Shown here: positions 25,607 to 35,664 of the stretch, in pieces | How positions within the stretch are numbered: position 1 is the first letter of the stretch | Layout: each line of letters opens with the position of its first letter | DNA from: Oceanospirillum linum | GTDB lineage: Bacteria > Pseudomonadota > Gammaproteobacteria > Pseudomonadales > Halomonadaceae | Direction: 5' to 3' | Assembly (NCBI RefSeq): GCF_001995095.2 | Contig: NZ_MTSD02000004.1 | Span: 124,001 to 188,000, forward strand | Length of the DNA: 64,000 bases | The notes under the pieces: model-generated | What the model saw: the letters and a program-made list of their open reading frames with translations, nothing else | Told to the model about the DNA's origin: nothing | Databases searched by the model: none | Program-made: the position numbers and the translations under genes

Positions 25607-27671
25607 TTAAGGACTGGTCAGGGTTTGGTTATTTCGGGTAATCAGCACATTGCAGCCTTTTAATTTGCCCGTTTCTATCCGCTCTTCTGCCACATGCAGC
25701 AGCTGTTTGCTGCTTAGGTCTGTTGAAGAAAATTCCTGTGTTTCCACAATGCCTATGGTCACTGTAGCAAAAAAGTTATGGCTGCTGGTGTCGAATCTGT
25801 AGTGAGCGATATGCTTTCGCATACGGTCACAGGCGGACTGAGTCTCTTCTGCCGTCGTACCAGGAAGGAGAACAGCAAAACTCGTATCGGTATAGCGGGC
25901 AATCAGGTCCATCGGCCTAGCTTGTTGCTGGATAATATCGGAAAGGGTTTCAATAACATAATCTGCAGTATAACTACCGTATTCGTTTCTGATCATATCC
26001 ATACGATCAATATCAACTAAGGCAACAGAGAAGTAACCTTCGCCAAATTTTACCCGCTGCATAAAGGCTTCTAACCGGCCCATAAAGTAACGCAGATTCA
26101 ATAACCCTGTCATTGCATCTGTAATGGTGAGTTGCTCAACCTGTTGTCGGGCCCTGTGCAGCTCCGTATTGTCCAGAAGTATGCCATGACTGGTTTTAAT
26201 ACTCCCGTCAGGCATAAGGTCCAGTACTTCACCCCGACAGGTGAGCCAGCACGTCTGTCCTTCATCATCAAGCCGTTCTCGTTCCAGCTCAAAGCGGCCC
26301 CTCCTTTTACGAATATCTTCGCTGAACCAGGAGAAAAAGTGACGCACAGAAATCAGAGATTCATTTACCTGAATTTCCTGCAGGGTGAAGAGCCCTGCCT
26401 CATGTTGACCGCCGAGGGCCGCTGCAGCCTTCTCATTGAGGTAAAGTACATTTTTGCTGCGATTCCAGTGCCAGTAACCAAAGTCGCCGCTCCAGAATAT
26501 CATGTCGATCTTTTTCTCCAGTTCCTCTTTTTCTTTGGTGAGCAGCTGGTTTTGTGTCGCCTGGTATTGCAGTCGGCGGTTAAACGTTAGCAGTGAAAGC
26601 CCCATTAGGAAGACACAAATGGTGACGACGCCAAGAATCTGAAGATTAAGGCGTTGGAAATAAGGTTTAGGCGTTTCTGGTGACCAGAGAAAACCTTCCA
26701 GACTGTAGTCCGGCTGAAGCAGGCCCAGTGAGACGAATGTGTTGGCCATATGATGCCAGCGACCAATATTCATATGGCCCAGTTCCACCAGATTTGGCAG
26801 AACCAGTTTTTCCATTTCCCTGTGCTCATACTCAAGATGCTTGCGACTATGGGAAAAAGGGAAGTCGCTGTATTTTTCCAGGATAATATCGATCACTTCA
26901 CCAGGTCGATCAAAAGCATATCGCCAACCTTTGAATGCCGCCCGGTGAAAGGCTTCTACCAGCTGAGGGTTATCTTCGGCCAGTTTTTCCCGGGTAAAAA
27001 GCGTGTCACCATAGAAATCAATGCCGTAAGAACGAGGCAGAATCAGACGGTAGGGGATTTGCTGCTCTTTCAGATAAAAAGGTTGATTGGTAACAAAAAC
27101 AGAAACTGCGCTGACATCACCGTTGATTAACCTATGCAGAGAAAAGCTTGAAGGGATCTGTTCATATTGACGTGGTGTTATCCCTTCGGCCTGCAGCATG
27201 GCATAGGTTTCAGCACCGCTGGAAAGATCTCCCATCTCCAGGCGCTGTCCAATAAAATCCTGGGGGGTATAAATACCGTTATCGGTAAGCGTGGCCATGG
27301 CGGATGCTGAATGCTGGAAAATAACGCCCATTGCTATAACAGGCTGCCCTTTGGCGCGAGCCAGAAGCAGCTCTGAGGCAGCCACACCAAAATCCGCATT
27401 ACCATTAAGCACTTCATTCAGGGGGGGTACGGTTTTGCTTGCCTGGCCGAATTTCCACATCAAGCCCTTCCTGGGCAAAAAAACCATTTTCCTGTGCAGC
27501 ATAGAACCCGGCAAACTCAAACTGATGGGTCCAGGGAAGCTGTAAAATCACTTTCTGAACAGTTTGTGCTTCTGATGGCGGACTTATCATAAGGTTCGAC
27601 AGGAGCACCAGGGCGAGAAACAGAGCAAAAATCAATGGTCGTGAAACGCTGCGCATAGGTGGCATCCTCAA
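25607..27671 (-). pseudogene. NMT1-type sensor / PAS / degenerate GGDEF protein, frameshifted
   Basis: Two overlapping frames make one protein. The first (from 27671) has a signal peptide and the start of an NMT1/THI5-like periplasmic binding domain (LQLPWTHQFEFAGFYAAQENGFF). It stops just after a run of seven C residues on the coding strand (27421-27427). The second frame resumes exactly there with LNEVLNGNADFGVAASELL and runs to 25607. Six C's instead of seven would join them into about 687 residues: binding domain (about 40-270), transmembrane helix (about 345-365), PAS-like part, GGDEF domain (about 515-680). The active site is TDTSF instead of GGDEF, so no cyclase activity is expected, but the inhibitory-site motif RPMD is kept. 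The frameshift may be a mutation, sequencing error or phase-variable tract. Confidence 0.8.
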
Positions 27672-27752
27672 ACTTTCCCTGTGGCCCGGAGCTTGCCGCT
27701 AATCAAAACTCTATTCTATACGAAATGTGGCGGTAATATCGTTAGTTCAGAT

Positions 27753-28982
27753 CTATCTGGAGCCTGAATCAACGGATGATCCGGGGGTTGGTGCCTGACG
27801 CTCGCTTAATGAATGGCTGACGGCACCGGAGCCACCGGCTAGGGCTGATGGATCAAATGCTGGGTCTTCGGGATTATTTTGCGATAAATAGATGGTTGAT
27901 GTCGGAAAAGCGCACTCCGCACCTTTTTGCAGAATGATATCCATGACTTTAAGCAGTACATCTTCTTTGATCTGGTGGTATGTGACCCAGTCTGTTGTCT
28001 TGGTAAAACAGTAAATAAAGAAATCAAGAGAGGAGCTGGCAAACTGATTAAAATTTACAATCAGCGTCTGATTCGTATCAATCTCGGGGTGAGATCTCAG
28101 CATGTAGCGAACCTCTTCAGTGATCTCCCGCATTTTATCCGCGTCGTCATAGCGGATGCCCAGTGTTTCATAGATCCGGCGATTGTGCATCCGGGACGGG
28201 TTTTCCACTGCAATGGAAGAAAAACTCGCATTGGGTACATACAACGGACGTTTATCAAAGGTTCGTATCACGGTTTGACGCCAACCAATACGCTCTACCA
28301 CGCCTTCTATATTGCGGTCCGGAGAACGAATCCAGTCACCCTCGGTAAAGGGACGGTCAAGGTAGATTGTCAGTCCACCAAAGAAGTTTGCCAGCATATC
28401 CTTTGCCGCAAAACCTACAGCCATACCTCCGATACCGCCAAAGGCCAGTACACCGGATACGCTAAAGCCCAGCGTTTGTAAGGCAACTAAACCGGATGTA
28501 ATAAAAACAGTCAGTCGCAGCAGTTTGGTCACTGCTTCCAGTGTTGTTTTGTCGAAGGACTTGCCCTGAGCCTGTTTTGACTGAATCAGGTTGTATTCCG
28601 CCCGCTTGATCAGGCGGGTTAACGTCATGGCTATCAGGGCGATAATAAGTACATCCCGAATGGCCGGAACCGCCTGAAACAGGGTCGTTCCGGTTTCTTC
28701 TCCAATGATCCGACAGCTAAAGCTTATGCCAAGCACCCAGAGAATAAGTGTTAGCGGGCGCTGAACCGAATAGATGAGAGCCTCGTCCCATGGTGTCTTC
28801 GTGCGGTTGGCAACATCGTGTAATCTTCTGAGAATCCGGGCCTGGATAATATTAATAATTCCGGTTGCCAGTAACACGACAAAAACCTGAATGACCCAGG
28901 TTTCCGCATTGAGCGCCTGGCTGGCCTGGCTGATTAACTCGGCATCAAGGAAATCTTGCTTTGGATCTGCATTCTGACTCAT
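27753..28982 (-). CDS. MscS-family mechanosensitive channel
   Basis: A 409-residue inner-membrane channel. Several hydrophobic segments lie between residues 25 and 190; the pore helix reads LAFGGIGGMAVGFAAKDMLANFFGG, followed by the beta domain TIYLDRPFTEGDWIRSPD, VERIGWRQTVIRTFDKRPLYVPNASF and a C-terminal alpha-beta domain. Such channels release solutes during osmotic downshock. The tail (after residue 375) is Ser/Gly-rich and probably unstructured. It is located between the NMT1-GGDEF and EAL genes on the same strand. Confidence 0.93.
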   Translation of the reverse strand: MSQNADPKQDFLDAELISQASQALNAETWVIQVFVVLLATGIINIIQARILRRLHDVANRTKTPWDEALIYSVQRPLTLILWVLGISFSCRIIGEETGTTLFQAVPAIRDVLIIALIAMTLTRLIKRAEYNLIQSKQAQGKSFDKTTLEAVTKLLRLTVFITSGLVALQTLGFSVSGVLAFGGIGGMAVGFAAKDMLANFFGGLTIYLDRPFTEGDWIRSPDRNIEGVVERIGWRQTVIRTFDKRPLYVPNASFSSIAVENPSRMHNRRIYETLGIRYDDADKMREITEEVRYMLRSHPEIDTNQTLIVNFNQFASSSLDFFIYCFTKTTDWVTYHQIKEDVLLKVMDIILQKGAECAFPTSTIYLSQNNPEDPAFDPSALAGGSGAVSHSLSERQAPTPGSSVDSGSR

Positions 28983-29074
28983 GTGTTACCCTGAAATAAA
29001 GTTCGTATCGACAGCAAAGTGTTCTCAGGTGCTAATGAGAACACAGGCGGGTAAGCGGGGTAAAGGCTGAGATT

Positions 29075-29809
29075 TCAGGGCATTTCCTGCCGGAATAATG
29101 AGCGGTAATAAAAGCCCTGCACATAATCGACGCCGAGTTGTTGTGCGAACATAAGGTCTTCTTCGTTTTCGACACCTTCCAGAACCAGTTTTTTACCTGA
29201 AGCTCTGGCAAAGCTGCAAAGCGTGTTGAGCAGGTGCCCGTAATGGGGTTTTTTCTGATTTTTGATCCAGGAACGATCCAGCTTCAGATAATCAACACTC
29301 AGCAGAACGTCAAAGGACAGCATGCTGTTGGGCGCTCCGATATCATCCAGTGCGATCTGCAGACCTTGCTCACGATAGGCTCGGCCCATATCGCTGCTAT
29401 AAACCGCATCACTGGCATCGGTGTTTTCAATAATTTCTACGACTAAATGGTTTTTCCCCTTCAGCAGTTCAAGCAGGGGGTTGCGCTCATCATTGCCAAA
29501 GAAGGCGAATGCGTGCGGGTCGATATTCAGAAATAACTTATCTCCCTGGGGTGCCGAGGTAAGCTGGAGCCACTTCATCTGATATTCAACATTGAACAGG
29601 CTGAGCTCATCGGCATGGAGGGCTTCAAAGACCAGGTCGGGTCTTAATAACTTACCATCCTGATTTATAAAGCGAGCTAACCCTTCCCAAGCCATAATCT
29701 CGCCACTTTTGGGTTCGACAATAGGTTGGTATTCCACACCAAAGCGACGATTCTGAATTACGTCGTAAAGGGTGAAGTTGTCAATGTCGGAAAAAACTTC
29801 CTTAAACAT
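29075..29809 (-). CDS. EAL-domain c-di-GMP phosphodiesterase
   Basis: A single-domain EAL protein of 244 residues. The ATG at 29809 is favoured; a TTG at 29872 would add 21 residues. Catalytic residues appear complete: EGLAR (EAL variant; the Glu, Leu and Arg kept), FLNIDP, EIIEN, the DD of LDDIG, LKLDRSW with Lys, EGVEN and VQGFYY. Hydrolysis of c-di-GMP to pGpG is therefore likely. No sensor domain is attached. It lies downstream on the minus strand of nothing and upstream of MscS, in a region rich in c-di-GMP proteins. Confidence 0.88.
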   Translation of the reverse strand: MFKEVFSDIDNFTLYDVIQNRRFGVEYQPIVEPKSGEIMAWEGLARFINQDGKLLRPDLVFEALHADELSLFNVEYQMKWLQLTSAPQGDKLFLNIDPHAFAFFGNDERNPLLELLKGKNHLVVEIIENTDASDAVYSSDMGRAYREQGLQIALDDIGAPNSMLSFDVLLSVDYLKLDRSWIKNQKKPHYGHLLNTLCSFARASGKKLVLEGVENEEDLMFAQQLGVDYVQGFYYRSLFRQEMP

Positions 29810-30012
29810 TAGCCGGTTACCTTGCTTATGATAATTTTTATCAATTATCTGCACCCCTTGTGGGCTTGTCAATTAGTGAGAATGTTTCTCATAAATATTT
29901 TTGTAAACTTGATTTGTTTTTGTTGGTTGACAGTGAGGAGTTGGGTAGAATGCGCAGCAGTGCTCAAAAGGGCTGATATATTACTCATATAACAATACAG
30001 AAGGATAAAGCG

Positions 30013-30894
30013 GTGCGTTATCTTGTCTTTGTAACCTTGCTCTGGGCTGTTTCATTCAGCCTGATCGGCGTCTATCTGGCAGGACAGGTGGACAGTTATT
30101 TTGCGGTACTGACCCGAATTGTTTTGGCAGGACTCATCTTTCTGCCCTTTACTCGCTGGAAAGGGCTGCCGGGGTCTCTTAAAGGGGGCACTATCCTTGT
30201 GGGGGCTCTGCAGTTTGGTGTGACCTATGTTTGCCTCTATCAGGCGTTTCTCTATCTGACGGTACCTGAGGTGTTACTGTTTACCATTTTCACACCTCTC
30301 TATGTCACCCTGATCGACGATCTTCTGAATAAACGCTTTACTCTGGCGCCTTTGGTTGCCACATCCATTGCGGTGGTAGGGGCGGGTGTTATCCGTTATC
30401 AGAATCTGAGTGATGATTTTATTACCGGCTTTCTACTGCTGCAGGTGGCGAACCTTGCTTTTGCTGCCGGGCAGGTGGGCTATGCTAATCTGATTAAAGC
30501 GCAACCGGTGACTCTGCCAGCATGGCGTTTTTTCGGTTACTTTTTTCTGGGTGCTTTACTGGTGGTTCTGCCCGCTTTTCTTCTGCTGGGTAATCCGGAT
30601 AAGCTGCCTTCGACATCGTTGCAGTGGGGGGTTCTGGTCTGGTTGGGATTGGTGGCTTCGGGGCTGGGCTTCTATTTGTGGAATAAAGGTGCCTGCTTAG
30701 TGGATGCTGGTACGCTGGGGATTATGAATAACGCTCTGGTGCCTGCGGGTCTGGTGGTGAACCTTCTGATCTGGAGTCGGGATGTGGATCTGACACGTTT
30801 GTTACTCGGTGGTGCCATTATTGGGCTATCACTCTGGGTTAATGCCCGGTGGAACAAGTGGTTTCATTTGGATGATAAGACCGTGCAGGCATAG
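30013..30894 (+). CDS. EamA/DMT-family transporter
   Basis: A 293-residue protein with about ten hydrophobic helices in two EamA repeats (starting YLVFVTLLWAVSFSLIGVYL and FLLLQVANLAFAAGQV). It resembles the carboxylate/amino acid/amine exporter group of DMT transporters, with AGQVGYANLIK and SGLGFYLWNKGA in the second half. The start is GTG at 30013 with AGAAGGA upstream. It is monocistronic. Substrate is not predictable. Confidence 0.88.
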   Translation: MRYLVFVTLLWAVSFSLIGVYLAGQVDSYFAVLTRIVLAGLIFLPFTRWKGLPGSLKGGTILVGALQFGVTYVCLYQAFLYLTVPEVLLFTIFTPLYVTLIDDLLNKRFTLAPLVATSIAVVGAGVIRYQNLSDDFITGFLLLQVANLAFAAGQVGYANLIKAQPVTLPAWRFFGYFFLGALLVVLPAFLLLGNPDKLPSTSLQWGVLVWLGLVASGLGFYLWNKGACLVDAGTLGIMNNALVPAGLVVNLLIWSRDVDLTRLLLGGAIIGLSLWVNARWNKWFHLDDKTVQA

Positions 30895-31129
30895 CCTGGG
30901 GAGTGCCCTGACGTAGGGTCAGGGCTCTCCGGGTTAAGCTGTTACTGAAAATGGCCTTTAGACGAGGTCATTTTTTTGCTTTTATATTAGATGTTTTCAT
31001 ATTTTGTCCTTTTAAATTAGTGGGTTACCTGCGTCTATTTGCCTCGCCACTATGATGGAAAATGCGACATTTGACCGCGCATGGCCAACATTGCTCTCTG
31101 ATACATTTCCTGCACTTGTCTAACTGACC

Positions 31130-32554
31130 GTGGAAAACCAGATGAATACCTCGTTTAAAGTTCCGGAAGTGGATCATAAAGCCGGAGTGGCCCAGTCAAA
31201 GTCCGGCTATAACCGGCTATGGCGCTGGCATCTGCTGGCAGGACTGTATGTTGTACCTTTTATGCTGATGTTGAGTGTGACCGGTATCATTATGATGACC
31301 TATAAGCCGCTGATTGAGCCGCTAATCTACCCAGAGTTTATCTCGGTTGTCCCGACGGATGGGCAATCGAGCATAAGCTGGCAGCAACAGGTAGATCTGG
31401 TAAAGAGCGCTTATCCTGAAGGGGTTGTGCGCCAGTTGTTATTGCCACAGGATGAACAGGACCCGGTACGCATCCTTGTGAAGGAAGCCGGTGTTAATCT
31501 TCAGGTTTTTGTTGACCCTTATCGGGGAGAAATTATAGGGGCGCTTAATAACGATGCGACCCTTTATGCGCTCGCCGATGAGATCCATGGGACACTTTTA
31601 CTGGGTGCATTTGGTGATGGTCTGATTGAGCTGGCGGCAGCGTTAACTCTGATATTACTGGTAACCGGCCTGCTGCTTTGGTGGGCACGACGTAAACGCC
31701 AACCCGGATATCTGCTGCGGCCTGAGACCGGGTTGAAGGGGCGTTTATCCTGGCGTGAATGGCATACCTTTTCCGGCTTCTATCTGTCGGTTGTGCTGAT
31801 GCTGTTTGTACTTTCCGGGCTCTCCTGGACTGGCATTTGGGGGGCTAAAATGGTTCAGGCCTGGAGTAGTTTCCCGGCTGGAGTGTTTTCAGGTATTCCG
31901 TTGTCGGATCAGACCCATGCTTCTCTTAACCCTGGAGTTACTGAGCAGGTGCCCTGGAATCTTGAGCAGACACCTTTGCCTGCTTCCGGTTCTCTGTCTG
32001 GTCAGCCGGGTATTCCTGCTGATACGCCGGTCAATGCTGACAGTGTAATCCGCTATGCTCAGGATAACGGTATGACACGCTTTCGTCTGAATTTGCCCAC
32101 CGCTCCGGACGGAGTCTACACCGCAATGGCAGCAGCTATGAATGGAGATATTACAGATCCTTTCGCTGACCGGACGCTTCATATTGATCGCTATACCGGC
32201 AAGGTGCTGGCTGATGTCGGGTACGATGACTATAACCTGTTGGCTAAGGCGATGGCGGTCGGTATTCCGCTGCATATGGGGCTGTGGGGAAGGACCAACC
32301 TGGTGATCAATATTGTGCTTTGTCTTGGGGTTATCTTTGTCTGTATTGCGGGTATTGTTATGTGGTGGCAACGTAAGCCAGCCAATCGCTCTTTTCATTT
32401 GGGGGCACCTTCATCCCGTAGCAAAAAGCGTGGCGCTTTGGTTCTGATTCCTGTGCTTTGCGGGCTTTTTGTACCCTTGCTGGGGCTTACACTGCTAATG
32501 TTCTGGCTGGCGACGCGCACTTTCACAAGAGTCATCGACAGAGGCCGTGTCTAG
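31130..32554 (+). CDS. PepSY-associated transmembrane protein
   Basis: A 474-residue membrane protein of the PepSY-TM family, often linked to iron-siderophore uptake and reductase functions. Visible: NRLWRWHLLAGLYVVPFMLMLSVTGIIMM (TM1), periplasmic PepSY repeats with QVFVDPYRGEIIGAL and LHIDRYTGKVLADVGYDDYN, EIHGTLLLGAFGDGLIELAA (TM2), EWHTFSGFYLSVVLMLFVLSGLSW (TM3), GIPLHMGLWG and two final helices. Histidines in WRWH, EIHGT, WHTF and PLHMG are placed as in haem-binding or ferric-reductase relatives. The start could be GTG 31130 or ATG 31142; neither has a strong ribosome binding site. No Fur box was identified in the upstream 235 bp. Confidence 0.85.
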   Translation: MENQMNTSFKVPEVDHKAGVAQSKSGYNRLWRWHLLAGLYVVPFMLMLSVTGIIMMTYKPLIEPLIYPEFISVVPTDGQSSISWQQQVDLVKSAYPEGVVRQLLLPQDEQDPVRILVKEAGVNLQVFVDPYRGEIIGALNNDATLYALADEIHGTLLLGAFGDGLIELAAALTLILLVTGLLLWWARRKRQPGYLLRPETGLKGRLSWREWHTFSGFYLSVVLMLFVLSGLSWTGIWGAKMVQAWSSFPAGVFSGIPLSDQTHASLNPGVTEQVPWNLEQTPLPASGSLSGQPGIPADTPVNADSVIRYAQDNGMTRFRLNLPTAPDGVYTAMAAAMNGDITDPFADRTLHIDRYTGKVLADVGYDDYNLLAKAMAVGIPLHMGLWGRTNLVINIVLCLGVIFVCIAGIVMWWQRKPANRSFHLGAPSSRSKKRGALVLIPVLCGLFVPLLGLTLLMFWLATRTFTRVIDRGRV

Positions 32555-32632
32555 AAGAAGGTGAGGGCATTTCGAATGCTTCTGACCGCCGGCATCTGCA
32601 CAGAGCTATGCCGGCGATCAGGCTACTGCAGA

Positions 32633-33463
32633 TCAGTCGTAAATGGTAGGAATGGGCTGGCGTTTATGTTGTGTTGATCTGTAGATACGGATCAGGTGAT
32701 CTTTCACCTCCGGTGCCACAGGTTTACCCTCAAGAAAATCGTCGATCTGCTCATAGCTTAACGCCAGAGCATCTTCGTCTGCCTTTTGTGGGGCAAGCTC
32801 TTCCAGATCAGCGGTTGGTACTTTCTTAACCAGTAGCTCAGGTGCACCTAAGGTTGCGGCGATCTGACGTACCTGGCGTTTGCTAAGACCAAAGAGAGGT
32901 GCCAGATCACAGGCCCCGTCACCATATTTGGTGTAGAAGCCGGTGATATTTTCGGCTGAATGATCCGTTCCGATAACCAGGCCGCCGGTAAGGCCTGCGA
33001 TCTCATACTGAGCCACCATACGGGCGCGGGCTTTGACATTACCTTTGACAAAATCCAGCTTAGCGGGGTCTTTCGGGATAAGGCCTGTGTCTTTAAGGGC
33101 CTCCAGGGTACTGCTATGAATGCCCTCAACACCGCTCTGGATATTGACACTAACGGATTGGCTTGGCTTGATAAAAGAAAGCGCTAACTGAGCCTCATCT
33201 TCATCTTTCTGTGTACCGAAAGGCAGGCGAACAGCTATAAACTGATAGTCTGACTGCGGGGCCGCCTGGTTGAGTTCATCCACTGCCAGCTGAGCCAGGC
33301 GACCACAGGTGGTGGAGTCCACGCCGCCGCTGATACCGAGTACCAGTGTTTTACAGCCAGCGCCTGTCAGGCTGTTTTTAATAAAATCTGTCCGGCGACG
33401 GATTTCAAATTCCGGATCAATTTCGGGCAGTACCCGCATCTCTTTACGGATAATATCTTCCAT
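32633..33463 (-). CDS. nadE: NAD+ synthetase, ammonia-dependent
   Basis: Last step of NAD synthesis, amidating deamido-NAD with ATP and ammonia. At 276 residues it matches E. coli NadE in length and lacks a glutaminase domain. Visible: [19 protein letters not shown] (PP-loop, residues about 43-61), [52 protein letters not shown] and KVPTADLEE. The ATG at 33463 follows an in-frame stop. It is transcribed alone between convergent and divergent neighbours. Confidence 0.95.
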   Translation of the reverse strand: MEDIIRKEMRVLPEIDPEFEIRRRTDFIKNSLTGAGCKTLVLGISGGVDSTTCGRLAQLAVDELNQAAPQSDYQFIAVRLPFGTQKDEDEAQLALSFIKPSQSVSVNIQSGVEGIHSSTLEALKDTGLIPKDPAKLDFVKGNVKARARMVAQYEIAGLTGGLVIGTDHSAENITGFYTKYGDGACDLAPLFGLSKRQVRQIAATLGAPELLVKKVPTADLEELAPQKADEDALALSYEQIDDFLEGKPVAPEVKDHLIRIYRSTQHKRQPIPTIYD

Positions 33464-33652
33464 TCATGACACCACTTTGTTGTGCGAGTTTCTTGCTCTG
33501 TGTATTTGCGCACCGGTTTAGCGCCTGGCCTTTGGCCATTTGTCTGCTTTTGGTGCAAAACCTGCGCCATTTCTGACGCCAATGATATAAATTATACGAT
33601 GTTTATTTAAGAATAACCTGTGCCTAAGCGCCACGGCAGCACCTTTTCAGGC

Positions 33653-34234
33653 TTAAGCCAGAGCTTTTTGGATAAGCGCCAGATGTTCGGGCTGATAGCT
33701 GATTTTCAGCGCTGCCTGGTGTCCTTTTTCTGACATTTTGCTCCAGGTTTTCTGGATAATCGTAATCAGCTTCGGTTCACTGTGCTTCTCAGCAAAGGGA
33801 GCAAGGTAGTGCTCCAGAAAAACCAGGCAGATCACATCTTCCAATGTTTGAACTTCCGTATCCTGTTTTAGCCCCTTTTTTTGCAGCAGGGCTTTGACTC
33901 GTTCGGCATCCTGTTCGCTGTAACCTGCCTGAAGCATGAGTTCAGCGGTTTTTTCGCCGTGGAATTTTCCCAGATCTGTACGCCAGTGTTTATAGCCGAC
34001 GCGGCCTTCAGGGTAATCGGAGCGAGGAATACTCCAGCGCTGGATATGCTGGCCACGGGCTGCTATCTGTAGAAGCTCAGAGGCATCAGGTTCAAACTGA
34101 GTCAGGCGCTCGCTCATGCGCTGGCCATAGAGCCACTCTTTGGCGACCTGTTTCCCCTGGTCTATATCCTGATTGGGGTCCTGATGATTACACTGGTCGA
34201 TCTTTTGCAGAACAGTCTCTAGTTTTGCATTCAT
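33653..34234 (-). CDS. DUF4202 family protein
   Basis: A 193-residue soluble protein with the DUF4202 pattern: DPNQDIDQGKQVAKEWLYGQRMSERL, ARGQHIQRWSIPRSDYPEGRVGYKHWR and GYSEQDAERVKALLQKKGLKQD with EDVICLVFLEHYL. The ATG at 34234 has AAGGAA upstream, so it is preferred to 34282. Conserved His/Trp/Arg positions (HIQRW) suggest an HD-like helical fold, but function is unknown. Confidence 0.85.
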   Translation of the reverse strand: MNAKLETVLQKIDQCNHQDPNQDIDQGKQVAKEWLYGQRMSERLTQFEPDASELLQIAARGQHIQRWSIPRSDYPEGRVGYKHWRTDLGKFHGEKTAELMLQAGYSEQDAERVKALLQKKGLKQDTEVQTLEDVICLVFLEHYLAPFAEKHSEPKLITIIQKTWSKMSEKGHQAALKISYQPEHLALIQKALA

Positions 34235-34433
34235 TATGTTTTCCTTAATGGCTGTATAGCGGCTGTCCAAGAAGCTGGTCACTATTGTCTGTTGTATGTG
34301 GGTTTGCGTCCATCAGAATCCTGCGCCGTTGCGGGCAGCGGCTTTTAACCGTCGGATTTTTCTGGATTTTCGTGACAAGCCTTGTCTTTAACGTATAGTC
34401 GTATTTTAAAATAATCTGCTAAAGGTGTATTCA

Positions 34434-35375
34434 ATGATCAGGCCAGTTTTACTGACACTGCTTTCTCTTATGGCTCTGGCAGCAAATTCTGTGCTCTGTC
34501 GGTTGGCTTTGGCTCCTGAGCAAACACCTTTGGCAGAGAGCCTGATTGATGGCGCTACCGAGCGTGTGCTGGCTTCCGGTGCGATCGATCCGGTAAGCTT
34601 TACCTTGCTGCGACTTGTTGCCGGTGTCGGGATGCTTTGGCTGGTCATTTTTCTGCTCAGCTGGAAAAAGTCAGAGCCGCAGAAGCCTGTCGCCGGTGGC
34701 AGCTACCGGGCAGGCTTTATGCTGTTTATTTATGCCCTTGCGTTCTCGGTTGCATATCTGGATCTCGATACCGGAGCAGGAGCACTGGTTCTGTTTGGTG
34801 CTGTGCAATTGACGATGATTCTTGCGGGGTGGCTGCAAGGCCAACGGTTACACTTTATTGAATGGGCGGGAGTGCTGCTGGCCTTTTCCGGGTTTGTTTA
34901 TCTGGTTTTACCGGGTTTTAGTACGCCAAGTTTTTCCGGATTTATCCTGATGACATTGGCGGGTATCGCCTGGGGGGGTTATACCCTGAAAGGCAGAGGA
35001 TCGAGAACCCCGGCTCTGGATACAGCCCGTAACTTTCTCTTTACCTGGCCCTGGTTATTGTTATTGATTCTCTGGCTTCTGATTGAAGGAGGGGAGTGGA
35101 CATCCCGGGGCGTTATTTTGGCACTGATATCCGGTGCAATTACCTCGGGTTTGGGCTATGTTATCTGGTATGCAACTTTGCCGTTTTATACGGGGACGCA
35201 AGCGGCGGTTTTACAGCTCTCAGTACCTGTTATTGCCGCTGTAGGTGGCGTCGTATTTGTCTCTGAACCTGTTACTATGACGCTGATTATCGCTTCGTTA
35301 ATGATTTTAGGTGGGATCTTTCTGGTCATCACCGGTCGTTGGTATCTGCAGCGTACGGCCTCAAAGGCGGGATAA
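34434..35375 (+). CDS. EamA/DMT-family transporter
   Basis: A 313-residue membrane protein with two EamA repeats (AANSVLCRLALAP near the start, PFYTGTQAAVLQLSVPVIAAVGGVVFVSEP in the second). The ATG at 34434 lies eight bases after AAAGG, so it is preferred to an in-frame GTG at 34425. An insertion between helices 1 and 2 (LAPEQTPLAESLIDGATERVL) distinguishes it from the other EamA protein in this window. Substrate unknown. Followed by a short direct repeat and a terminator. Confidence 0.87.
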   Translation: MIRPVLLTLLSLMALAANSVLCRLALAPEQTPLAESLIDGATERVLASGAIDPVSFTLLRLVAGVGMLWLVIFLLSWKKSEPQKPVAGGSYRAGFMLFIYALAFSVAYLDLDTGAGALVLFGAVQLTMILAGWLQGQRLHFIEWAGVLLAFSGFVYLVLPGFSTPSFSGFILMTLAGIAWGGYTLKGRGSRTPALDTARNFLFTWPWLLLLILWLLIEGGEWTSRGVILALISGAITSGLGYVIWYATLPFYTGTQAAVLQLSVPVIAAVGGVVFVSEPVTMTLIIASLMILGGIFLVITGRWYLQRTASKAG

Positions 35376-35397
35376 AGCAAGCAGAGAGCAGATCTGT

Positions 35398-35433
35398 GCA
35401 GAACAACCCTGAATTAGCAGAACAACCCTGAAT
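35398..35433. repeat. 17-bp direct repeat, 19-bp period
   Basis: GCAGAACAACCCTGAAT occurs at 35398-35414 and again at 35417-35433, two bases apart, in the 3' region of the transporter gene. Probably a local slippage duplication. Confidence 0.8.
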
Positions 35434-35492
35434 ATGTAGAGCGGTTTTCGGGTCACTTTATTTGGTCTCTGCGGTATAATATATTTTAAATC

Positions 35493-35526
35493 AAACACCT
35501 GATGCCTTTGGCGTCAGGTGTTTTTT
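35493..35526 (+). terminator. Rho-independent terminator
   Basis: AAACACCTGATGCC pairs with GGCGTCAGGTGTTT (one G-T wobble, 3-nt loop) and is followed by a T run to 35526. It ends the transporter transcript. Confidence 0.85.
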
Positions 35527-35664
35527 ATTGGCTTGGTTTTTTACTTATGACTCTCCTGTTACCTGCTCCGTAGTGCTTAGTTATTACAGCGGGGAGTGGT
35601 AGCAATTAACTGAATAGGTGTAATTGTCTTGTGGGCTTTCCCATAGACGTTAAGGATGAACACA

